Source of the DNA: a virus
Length of the DNA: 41,517 bases
Virus record (IMG/VR): IMGVR_UViG_3300043640_000178
Location: 1 to 41,517 of that record
Direction: 5' to 3' (one strand)
Shown here: piece after piece, positions 35,324 through 41,517 of the stretch
How positions within the stretch are numbered: the first letter of the stretch is position 1
How the letters are laid out: each line of letters opens with the position of its first letter
The notes under the pieces: generated by a model
What the model was told of the DNA's origin: nothing
Database searches by the model: none
The model's input: only the letters and a program-made list of their open reading frames with translations
Translations under genes and position numbers: made by a program

Positions 35324-37477
35324 ATGGCCAAAAAGGGTCTACTGAGGCGCGCCGACTACAGCTTCGGGCCCGGCACGAGCCCGGCTGCCGGGGCTGCCCT
35401 GTCGGCCCTGACGACGCTGACCGTCACCGCGCCGGTGCACGAGTTCACGCACGTCAACTCCGTCTGGGGACTGGTTGGCGGCGTCGCGATAGGCGGCGCC
35501 GCGGTGGTCGCGGTGGGCGCATCGAAACGGTTGCGCCTGAATGAGGGCGCCGTCATGTGCTACCGGGCGGCGTGCTGGCTTAGCGCCGGCATGTGGTCGT
35601 GGTGGGAGCTCGCCCACGATCCCTGGTCGTGGAACGGCGTCATGGCGCTCGGTGTCGGGGCTGCCGCCGCCGCGGTGGCCGGGAGCGTGCTGCGCCACGC
35701 CGAGGACAAGGAAATCGGCGCTGGCATGGATGAGGCCGCCGCGCACCTCGCGGCGCTGGCCGGCGCCGAGCCGACACCGGACCAGATCGCCGCCCGGTGG
35801 GTGGCTCTGATCCTGAAGGTGACCCGGATTGCCGTCACCATCCCGGCGGTGAAGCGGTGGGCGGACAAGACCGGCTACACGCTGGAGTGTGAGCTCCCGC
35901 TGGACGGCACCACCATCGACGACATCAAGCCGCACGAGCAGGCGCTAGCGACCGCTGCCGGACTCAAGCCCGGCTGCAACGTGATGGTCACGGATGCAGG
36001 TGCGGATGCGCCGCGCAACGTGGTGCTCCTGCGGGTCAACCAAGTCAACGAGATGGCCAAGGACCAAGCGATCCCGCGAGACTGGGAGCCGCGGACCATT
36101 AACAATCCCATCCCGGTCGGAGTCGTCGCGGACGGCACCGTAGCCACCGCGGACCTGCGCGAGAACTGCATGGTGTTGGCCGGCCAGTCCGGGTCCGGCA
36201 AGTCGACCGCGCTCAACGTCGTCATCAAGGGCGCCGTGCAGTGTGTCGACAACGTCGTCGTGATGATCGACACCAAGGGTGGAGGCGAGGCCGCGCGGCG
36301 CTGGGTTCGCGCTTGGTATGAGGACCGGGCGCCATCCCGGCGGCCAGCCTTGCTCCTGGTGGCCAATACGAATGAACTCGCCATATTGATGATGGCCGGT
36401 CTGATCAACATCGTTGACGGCCGGCCCAAGTACTACGCGGAGCTGATGCACCAACAGGGCGCCGACAAGATCATGCCAACTCCGGCGCTGCCGCAGATCA
36501 CGCTGATCATCGACGAGTTCAAGTCGCTCCCGGAGATCGTCAAGGACGGAGTCGAGTACATCGCGGACAAGGGCCGCTCGGCCGCGGTGCGTGAGGTGGT
36601 CTCCACCTTGGACCCGACAGCTGCCGGCATACCCCGCGTGATCATCAAGCAGTGTCGCGAAAGGTACGCGGTGCGCGTCTCGGACGAAGCCGACCTGCAC
36701 CACCTGTTCGACGGCGGCGGCGCCTGGTTGCAGCGATTCGACGTGCGCTCGATGACGCACCCGGGCATGGGGTTTCTGAGCAGTAACGCACAGACCCCCT
36801 ACCAGATCAAGGGCTGGTGGCAGGACATGGAGGTGATCGACGAGACCTCCATCGCGCTGTCCGCGTCTACACCGAATCTGGACCAGCCCAGCATCGACAT
36901 GTTCGACACCGTGCGGCTACCCGGCAAGTACGGCGAGGAAGACACCGTGATCACCGGACTGTGGAAGAAGTTCTGGCCCATGACTCTCGAAGCGATGTTT
37001 CCTGACAAGCCCAGCGGCACGCCGAGCCTGCCCGCTGCCCCAACCGCCTCGCCCGCGGCGCAGACCCAACCGGCACCCGACATGGGCACCTCGCTGGCCA
37101 CCCTCGGCGATGCGATGAGCGACATGGACGCCGCACGCAAGCGGATGGAAGCGGCCTGCGCCGCGGCCGACGCCGAGCAGGACCAGGGCGCCGAAGAGCC
37201 CACCGGCCCTGTCGATAGCCGGCCCGGCATCGAGCCAAACCCTGAGTTCGATGCGCTGGTCAACGGCGGTGATGTCATGGTGACCCAGCCACGGGACCGG
37301 TACCGCGACCTGCTGCGCGAGTTGGGTACGACCGGCGCCACGGACATCTCATCCCGGATGCGGCGGGACGGCTACAAGACCAGCCGGCAGACCGTGCAGG
37401 GCTGGTTGGCCGAAGACGAAGCAACCGGCAAGGTGATCCGAACCGACGAAGGGTGGAAGTGGATCGGCCCCCTGTGA
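35324..37477 (+). CDS. FtsK/SpoIIIE-type DNA translocase (TraB-like)
   Basis: This protein has 717 residues. Walker A is GQSGSGKST (about 287-295) and Walker B is ITLIIDEF (about 391-398), with VVMIDTKGGGE between them. Membrane-like segments lie in the first 130 residues (SVWGLVGGVAIGGAAVVAVG, GVMALGVGAAAAAVAGSVLR). The C-terminal 60 residues (DRYRDLLRELGTTGATDISS, RMRRDGYKTSRQTVQGWL) form a winged helix, as in FtsK gamma and TraB, which read short repeats. Such proteins move double-stranded plasmid DNA between actinomycete cells. It overlaps the YdjM-like gene by one base. Confidence 0.9.
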   Translation: MAKKGLLRRADYSFGPGTSPAAGAALSALTTLTVTAPVHEFTHVNSVWGLVGGVAIGGAAVVAVGASKRLRLNEGAVMCYRAACWLSAGMWSWWELAHDPWSWNGVMALGVGAAAAAVAGSVLRHAEDKEIGAGMDEAAAHLAALAGAEPTPDQIAARWVALILKVTRIAVTIPAVKRWADKTGYTLECELPLDGTTIDDIKPHEQALATAAGLKPGCNVMVTDAGADAPRNVVLLRVNQVNEMAKDQAIPRDWEPRTINNPIPVGVVADGTVATADLRENCMVLAGQSGSGKSTALNVVIKGAVQCVDNVVVMIDTKGGGEAARRWVRAWYEDRAPSRRPALLLVANTNELAILMMAGLINIVDGRPKYYAELMHQQGADKIMPTPALPQITLIIDEFKSLPEIVKDGVEYIADKGRSAAVREVVSTLDPTAAGIPRVIIKQCRERYAVRVSDEADLHHLFDGGGAWLQRFDVRSMTHPGMGFLSSNAQTPYQIKGWWQDMEVIDETSIALSASTPNLDQPSIDMFDTVRLPGKYGEEDTVITGLWKKFWPMTLEAMFPDKPSGTPSLPAAPTASPAAQTQPAPDMGTSLATLGDAMSDMDAARKRMEAACAAADAEQDQGAEEPTGPVDSRPGIEPNPEFDALVNGGDVMVTQPRDRYRDLLRELGTTGATDISSRMRRDGYKTSRQTVQGWLAEDEATGKVIRTDEGWKWIGPL

Positions 37478-38223
37478 TGGGCCGCTCGCACGCGATCAGT
37501 GGGGCGGCCGGTTGGGCTGGCCTGTGCGCTGCCTCTGCGGCGCTAGGCCACCAGCCGGCCGCTTCGACCCTGCTGATCGGCGCCACGGTCACCGCGGGCT
37601 TCGCCCTGGTGCCGGACCTCGATCACCCGTCGTCGCTGATCGCACGCACGTTCGGCCCGGTTTCCCGGCTCGCCGCCCGAGGGATCGCCGCCGGTTCGAA
37701 GCGGGTCTACTACCGCACCCGGACCAAGGTCGAGAAGGGCTGCGGGAGTGGTCATCGGACGTTCACCCACACTGCGGCCTTCGCGCTCGCCACCGGGGGC
37801 GCCGTGTCCCTCGCCTGCTGGCTGGGTGGCCGCTGGGCGCTGCTCGTCGTCGCGTTCGTGGCCGCCGGCCTGGCGCTACGCGGGCTGCTCTCCACCCGGG
37901 AGCGCCACCGTACCGGACCGGTGTGGATCGCACTCGCGTCCGCCGCTGCCGCTATCGCCTGCGCCTACCTGCCGGACGCGAGCGGCTGGGCGTGGCTCGG
38001 GATACCCGCCGGGCTCGGCTGCCTGATCCATTCACTCGGCGACGCCTGCACGATTGCGGGCGCGCCGGTCCTCTGGCCGCTGAAGCTCGCAGGGCTGTGC
38101 TGGTACCCGATCGGGCTGCCGGAGGTCATGCGGCTACGGACGGGTAGCTGGGTGGAGTCGCACCTACTGCTCTCGGTGCTCGCCATTGGCGGTCTGGCCG
38201 CCGGATGGGTGACGCTGACCTGA
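37477..38223 (+). CDS. YdjM-like membrane-bound metal-dependent hydrolase
   Basis: This protein has 248 residues. The family's HDs are visible: DLDHPSS (about 47-53), GHRTFTHT (about 93-100), and HSLGDACT (about 186-193), embedded among membrane helices. YdjM-type proteins are inner-membrane hydrolases of unknown substrate, and in actinomycete elements they are often next to FtsK/TraB. The ATG at 37477 overlaps the FtsK stop (TGATG); an in-frame ATG at 37453 would also be possible. It ends the transfer operon at a strong hairpin. Confidence 0.85.
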   Translation: MGRSHAISGAAGWAGLCAASAALGHQPAASTLLIGATVTAGFALVPDLDHPSSLIARTFGPVSRLAARGIAAGSKRVYYRTRTKVEKGCGSGHRTFTHTAAFALATGGAVSLACWLGGRWALLVVAFVAAGLALRGLLSTRERHRTGPVWIALASAAAAIACAYLPDASGWAWLGIPAGLGCLIHSLGDACTIAGAPVLWPLKLAGLCWYPIGLPEVMRLRTGSWVESHLLLSVLAIGGLAAGWVTLT

Positions 38224-38249
38224 CCCCTATGTGGGTGACACACAAAGGA

Positions 38250-38277
38250 CCGGCCCGGACCTGATGGTCCGGGCCGG
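38250..38277. terminator. Convergent terminator hairpin
   Basis: CCGGCCCGGACC and GGTCCGGGCCGG pair perfectly around TGAT. It lies between the rightward YdjM-like gene and the leftward GntR gene and is suited to stop both. The T content after it is moderate (TGTTTC). Confidence 0.75.
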
Positions 38278-38292
38278 CGGTGTTTCGGCAGG

Positions 38293-38532
38293 TCACTCGA
38301 TAGGAGGACTCGCGGCGACATAGACACCCTTGCCTTGACGACCTTCGACCCATCCCGTGGTTCTCAAAATGAGCATCGCCGAATCAATGACTTGGCCACT
38401 GACGCTGTATTGCGCTATCAGCTCACGTTTGATGGGCAGCTTACCGCCGGGTTTGAGCAGGCCAGAGCGTATCTGGTCGCGAATCGCATCGACGACGATC
38501 TGATAGGCAGGCTTATATGGCGTTGGAGACAT
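38293..38532 (-). CDS. Small GntR-type winged-helix regulator
   Basis: This protein has 79 residues: essentially only the DNA-binding domain (PAYQIVVDAIRDQIRSGLLK PGGKLPIKRELIAQYSVSGQ split over the wing, ending GRQGKGVYVA). Such single-domain GntR proteins are common on actinomycete elements. The start at 38532 has GGGAG nearby; upstream in-frame ATGs would add an unlikely extension. It may bind the palindrome in its own upstream region or the AT-rich operators at 24.8 kb. Confidence 0.8.
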   Translation of the reverse strand: MSPTPYKPAYQIVVDAIRDQIRSGLLKPGGKLPIKRELIAQYSVSGQVIDSAMLILRTTGWVEGRQGKGVYVAASPPIE

Positions 38533-38973
38533 GACGGCACTCCCGGGTTGGCCCGCCAAGTAGATCACCGCCTTTCCGCAGGTTGCAAGGGTTTCTAGAC
38601 TTGCCATGGTTTCCATGGCATCATCCCACACGGGACGCCCTTCCGGGTTGGCGCCAGGAACTGCGCCCCACCCCCGGTCCACCCCCCGAGGTGGATCAAG
38701 GCGTCCGGCCCGGCGGTGGCTTCCAACGGCTGCCTACCGCCGGGCCGGCGCCGAATATCACGGTCCGCAGCACCATCGCGGGCTTGGCGGCGGCCACGGA
38801 GGCATCAAGCCTCCAAGAAGATCCGAGCGCCCGACCCGGGCGTCTTCCGGCCGTCGCATCAGCGCAGCGCCGCAACGACTGGCGGCGCCGGAATAGCCGC
38901 TGCCGACCACGGTGCCAGGGAGTCCGTGGCCGGTGGTAGACCCCCGGCGCCGCCTCTCCGGAGGGAGGCCGCA
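38533..38973. promoter_or_regulatory. Regulatory gap with operator and hairpins
   Basis: No convincing gene is visible in these 441 bases. TGCCATGG-TTT-CCATGGCA (38602-38620) is a perfect palindrome with eight-base arms. GGCCCGGCGGT/ACCGCCGGGCC (38707-38746) is an 11-base stem, and GGAGGC/GCCTCC near 38800 is a smaller one. The gap carries the promoters of the GntR gene and of the rightward operon starting at 38974; an attenuator-like leader is plausible. Confidence 0.55.
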
Positions 38974-39189
38974 GTGACCGACCCGCTGCCGGACACCTTC
39001 GCGAAGGTGTCCGAGTATGACGCCCGGCACCCCGGCTGGTGGCGCACCGCGGACCCTGCGAAGGCAACCCGGCCCATCGCCCGGCTGATCACCGTCCGGC
39101 GGATGTCCGGTGGTACCGGCCGGTCACGGTGGGAAGTCCCGCACGTGCCCGGGCAGCTGCGCACCAACCATGCCGAGCCGGGGAGGTAG
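38974..39189 (+). CDS. Small hypothetical protein (71 aa)
   Basis: GGAGGG lies about eight bases before GTG 38974. The protein is polar with DTFAKVSEYDARHPGWWRTA and ends basic. It heads the operon containing the DUF574-type methyltransferase. No family is recognised. Confidence 0.6.
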   Translation: MTDPLPDTFAKVSEYDARHPGWWRTADPAKATRPIARLITVRRMSGGTGRSRWEVPHVPGQLRTNHAEPGR

Positions 39190-39191
39190 CG

Positions 39192-39506
39192 ATGGCTGAG
39201 ACGTTTGAACAGCGACTGGCCGCAGCGTTGCGCGAGTTCTACCCCGACGTCCCGGACGGCCGCCTGCGCGAGCAGGCGGCCGAACTGGATGCCGAGTACC
39301 GGCGTCGCCAGCGCGCCAACCTGTCCGCCGACGCGATCGACCAAGCAACCGAGGACTTCCTGCACCACCGCGATCCGCCGGGCCGGTGTCCGTGCGGTGT
39401 CGATGGCTGTGTGCTGCGGCGGGATGCGGAGCGGCTCCTGACGGCCGCTGGCGTGAATCCCGACCTGTGGAGGGGCGCCGGGCAGGAACCTCGGCAGTCG
39501 CCATGA
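39192..39506 (+). CDS. Hypothetical protein with CxCxxxxC motif (104 aa)
   Basis: It starts two bases after the previous stop. Helical N-terminus (EQRLAAALREFYPDVPDGRL, REQAAELDAEYRRRQRANL), then CPCGVDGC near residue 73, which could bind a metal with a nearby His pair. It overlaps the methyltransferase start as ATGA. No family is recognised. Confidence 0.6.
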   Translation: MAETFEQRLAAALREFYPDVPDGRLREQAAELDAEYRRRQRANLSADAIDQATEDFLHHRDPPGRCPCGVDGCVLRRDAERLLTAAGVNPDLWRGAGQEPRQSP

Positions 39507-40309
39507 TCGACAACGATGCCACGAGGAAGCCAGCGACCGCAGCCAGGATGTACGACTACTTCCTCGGCGGTCTCTACAACTTCCCCGCCGACCAAGCGGC
39601 GGCCCGTGCGGTCATCGCACAGTTCCCGCACATCCAGGTGACGGCCCGCGCGAACCGGGCATTCCTAGGGCGCGCGGTGCGAACGCTGGTCGACTCCGGG
39701 GTGCGCCAGTTCCTCGACATCGGCTCGGGCATCCCGACCGAGGGCAACGTGCACGAGATCGCCCAGGGCAAGGAACCTAAGTCCCGGGTGGTCTACGTGG
39801 ACCTTGACCCGGTTGCGGTGGCCGAGAGCCAGGAAATCCTGGAAGGCAACAAGCTGGCCACGGCCATCCGCGCGGACCTGCGTGACCCGCAGAGCATCCT
39901 CACCCACCCGCAGGTGCGCAAGCTGATCGACTTCCGCCGACCGATCGGTCTGCTGCTGGCCGCGGTGCTGCACTTCGTACCCGACGACGCGGTGGCCTAC
40001 GGGGTGGTCACGGAGTTGATGGACGCGCTGCCCTCGGGTAGCTACCTCGCCGTGTCGCATGTCGCTACGGAGTCCTTCGCCGGTCACCACCTGAGCGCCG
40101 CGCAGGACGTCTACGCGAAGCAGACCGCAACACCGGCCGGACCCCGCAACCGCGACGAGATCGCGGCGTTCTTCGCTGGCCTCGATCTGCTGCCGCCGGG
40201 CGTGACGTGGCTGCACGAGTGGCGACCCGAGGCCGGCAAGCCGGTCGAATCCGCCGGTGGCTCATTCGGCTCCGGCAGCTTCGGTGGGATCGGGCGCAAG
40301 GCGGCGTAG
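39503..40309 (+). CDS. DUF574-type SAM-dependent methyltransferase
   Basis: This protein has 268 residues. The N-terminus ATRKPATAARMYDYFLGGLY N-F is the signature of the actinomycete DUF574 family. SAM-binding follows with VRQFLDIGSGIPTEGNVHEI and RVVYVDLDPVAVAESQEIL. The central part carries RPIGLLLAAVLHFVPDD, and the end is Gly/Ser rich. Substrates of this family are unknown; many actinomycete genomes carry dozens. It is followed after 60 bases by the EEP-family gene, and a 17-base repeat lies just after its stop. Confidence 0.85.
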   Translation: MIDNDATRKPATAARMYDYFLGGLYNFPADQAAARAVIAQFPHIQVTARANRAFLGRAVRTLVDSGVRQFLDIGSGIPTEGNVHEIAQGKEPKSRVVYVDLDPVAVAESQEILEGNKLATAIRADLRDPQSILTHPQVRKLIDFRRPIGLLLAAVLHFVPDDAVAYGVVTELMDALPSGSYLAVSHVATESFAGHHLSAAQDVYAKQTATPAGPRNRDEIAAFFAGLDLLPPGVTWLHEWRPEAGKPVESAGGSFGSGSFGGIGRKAA

Positions 40310-40310
40310 C

Positions 40311-40327
40311 CCCCGCAACGCAAAGCG
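40311..40327 (+). repeat. Direct repeat, copy 1
   Basis: CCCCGCAACGCAAAGCG occurs here and again at 41270-41286. Both copies follow a TAG stop codon by one or two bases. They bracket the EEP-family gene. Confidence 0.85.
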
Positions 40328-40368
40328 TGGCCACATCTACCCGTAGACCGCATCGGAGGGCCCTACTG

Positions 40369-41268
40369 ATGAGACTGCCGATCGCCTTGTTCAACTACCA
40401 GGATGGCGGCTATACCGCCGGTGGCTACGACTTCGGTCCGCTGCAACGCGCGTTCGCTGGCATCGCCGAGGTGCCGGCGCTGATCTTGTACTGCGAGGGC
40501 AAGTACTTCCGCGTCAACGGCGACGCTGGGCTGTACGGGTGCGCCGAGGCGCTGGCTGACCAGCTCGGCGCGCCCTACATCCCGCTGGCCGGGGCGATGC
40601 GGCAGGGCCCGATGGGGCCGGTGATCTTCTACGATCCGACCCTGCTCGTTGTCCGGCAGTGGTGGGACGGCCGAGACGAGAACCAATTCATCGACAAACG
40701 CAACATGGCCCGGTTCGCGGTCCGCGACAACGCTCAAGAGTTCTTGGCGTGGGTGGAGCACTGGGATGCCCGCTCGGGTGACTGGCGACTGATCCAAGCC
40801 GGGCTGCTGGACCGGTACGGCTACAAGGAGCGCCTGCCGGTCATCGGCGGGGGTGACCTCAACTGCACCCCGTCCGGTGATCACTGGCCGCAGCGGGACT
40901 GGGATGCGGCGGACTACCGGGCCAGATCCCACAAGGGCGCCCAGATGCCGGATGGGACGTGGGTGCCCGACACCCGGGCGGTTGACCACCTGATCGGGCG
41001 GTGGGACGCCGAGCAAGGAACCCGCGTCGACGGGTGCGGATTCAGCACCCTCGCCGAGGTCGAGTGGAACAGTGACCGCACGCAGCCGCTGATACCGACC
41101 GTCAACGCCGGCGTAGACCTCGGCGGCGGCTTGCACATCGATCACATCCTGGCCAACGGGGCGATGCTGGAGCACTACATCCCGGGCAGCTACCGGGTGC
41201 ACATCCCGGCGGAGGGTGAGCCTGCCCCGTCGGATCACCGGCTGGTCACAGCCGCGCTCGACCTGTAG
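40369..41268 (+). CDS. Endonuclease/exonuclease/phosphatase-family protein
   Basis: This protein has 299 residues. GGAGGG lies eight bases before ATG 40369. The family motifs are at the end: PVIGGGDLNCTPSGD (about 161-175; D and N), GGLHIDHILANG (about 255-266) and APSDHRLVTAAL (about 286-297), the usual metal- and phosphate-binding residues. The N-terminus ALFNYQDGGYTAGGYDF fits the usual opening. The substrate cannot be told: DNA, phospholipid or phosphoinositide are all possible. It is flanked by a 17-base direct repeat, suggesting it entered or moved as a unit. Confidence 0.85.
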   Translation: MRLPIALFNYQDGGYTAGGYDFGPLQRAFAGIAEVPALILYCEGKYFRVNGDAGLYGCAEALADQLGAPYIPLAGAMRQGPMGPVIFYDPTLLVVRQWWDGRDENQFIDKRNMARFAVRDNAQEFLAWVEHWDARSGDWRLIQAGLLDRYGYKERLPVIGGGDLNCTPSGDHWPQRDWDAADYRARSHKGAQMPDGTWVPDTRAVDHLIGRWDAEQGTRVDGCGFSTLAEVEWNSDRTQPLIPTVNAGVDLGGGLHIDHILANGAMLEHYIPGSYRVHIPAEGEPAPSDHRLVTAALDL

Positions 41269-41269
41269 G

Positions 41270-41286
41270 CCCCGCAACGCAAAGCG
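41270..41286 (+). repeat. Direct repeat, copy 2
   Basis: This is identical to CCCCGCAACGCAAAGCG at 40311-40327 and follows the TAG stop of the EEP-family gene. Its end forms the beginning of the following terminator hairpin. Confidence 0.85.
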
Positions 41287-41324
41287 CACCCCACCGCCCG
41301 TAGGCAGTGGGGTGCGCTGTTGTT
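41284..41324 (+). terminator. Intrinsic terminator
   Basis: GCGCACCCCAC (41284-41294) pairs with GTGGGGTGCGC (41307-41317) around a 12-base loop, followed by TGTTGTTT. It ends the rightward methyltransferase/EEP operon. Confidence 0.85.
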
Positions 41325-41406
41325 TGGGTGGTGTTTGGCGGAGGTGATCGAGTGTCAGCTACGCCAAAGGCCGTCAGCGATATGCTCGGATCCGCTGGCC
41401 CGTCGC

Positions 41407-41480
41407 GCGGCGTTCGAGGAGCCTGGTTACCTCGGTCGGGTCGCTCCCGGGTCGCCGGTTCGAATCCGGCCGCCGCTCCC
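41407..41480 (+). other. tRNA-3'-end-like sequence, possible attachment site
   Basis: A perfect T-arm, GCCGG-TTCGAAT-CCGGC (41454-41470), is followed by CGCCGC, which can pair with GCGGCG at 41407-41412. CGAG...CTCG (41415-41434) with GG in the loop resembles a D-arm. The anticodon region is about four bases too short and has no CCA end, so it is not a normal tRNA. It could be the element-side remnant (att) of a tRNA gene, as expected at an AICE end. Confidence 0.4.
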
Positions 41481-41517
41481 GGCGGGCCAGCACCAGCTAG
41501 CTGTCCCCGTAGTCCAA

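Noticed and set aside
35324-37477. Chromosomal FtsK/SpoIIIE
   Set aside because: The protein lacks the long multi-span N-terminus of chromosomal FtsK and lies between DUF2637-type and YdjM-like genes typical of mobile elements.
38583-38970. Plus and minus open frames in the regulatory gap
   Set aside because: Arg/Pro-rich composition, no ribosome sites, and overlap with palindromes and hairpins.
41407-41480. A normal functional tRNA gene
   Set aside because: The space between the D-arm-like and T-arm segments is about four bases too short, the first acceptor pair fails and no good anticodon stem forms.

Overview
The window is high-GC DNA with GTG/ATG starts, GGAGG-type ribosome binding sites, TTGACN/TANNNT promoters and probable leaderless transcripts. 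This fits an actinobacterium, probably of the Micromonospora type; genus is an inference from gene content. It is almost entirely mobile DNA, and two elements appear to abut.

Region A, 1 to about 23.7 kb, reads as the early, regulatory and integration end of a temperate actinophage (prophage). From a switch at 20.9-21.1 kb a long operon runs leftward on the minus strand. Its short genes overlap as ATGA, GTGA or TGATG. It encodes a Cro-like HTH protein, a RecA-like ATPase, an SNF2-type helicase, a BRO/KilA-C antirepressor, a RusA-like resolvase, zinc-ribbon proteins and several very small membrane proteins. A modification cassette at 4.0-6.7 kb holds a tRNA-guanine-transglycosylase/DpdA-like enzyme, a YhhQ-like queuosine-precursor transporter, an HNH nuclease and a DNA methyltransferase. 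Two rightward cassettes interrupt the operon: one with a ribbon-helix-helix protein behind a double-operator promoter (6.7-7.2 kb), and one with an orphan Phd-type antitoxin (12.4-12.7 kb). The repressor (21.13-21.55 kb), a membrane protein and a large serine integrase (22.3-23.7 kb) complete the lysogeny module. No structural or lysis genes are in view, so most of the prophage lies to the left.

The strangest part of region A is 18.3-19.8 kb. An 825-base, extremely C-rich (minus strand) tract carries 14 copies of CGACTNCCC at a loose 40-50 base period. It lies directly in front of a gene whose product has two motifs reminiscent of the Cas7/RAMP superfamily. It is not a CRISPR array, and I know of no described system with this layout.

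Region B, about 24.0 to 41.3 kb, looks like an actinomycete integrative-conjugative (AICE-like) or plasmid-derived element. It has a GntR regulator with its own operators, small cargo genes, and a structured non-coding tract (26.5-27.1 kb). It also has an NNMT/SCO2525-like methyltransferase operon, a membrane-anchored GIY-YIG protein and an Xis/MerR-like protein divergent from a DUF2637-type membrane protein. The transfer genes follow: a glycine-rich protein, an FtsK/TraB-like DNA translocase and a YdjM-like membrane hydrolase. A second GntR regulator, a DUF574-type methyltransferase and an endonuclease/exonuclease/phosphatase-family protein flanked by direct repeats complete it. A strong terminator and a tRNA-3'-end-like sequence lie at the right edge and may mark an attachment site. 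No replication initiator or tyrosine integrase for region B is visible.
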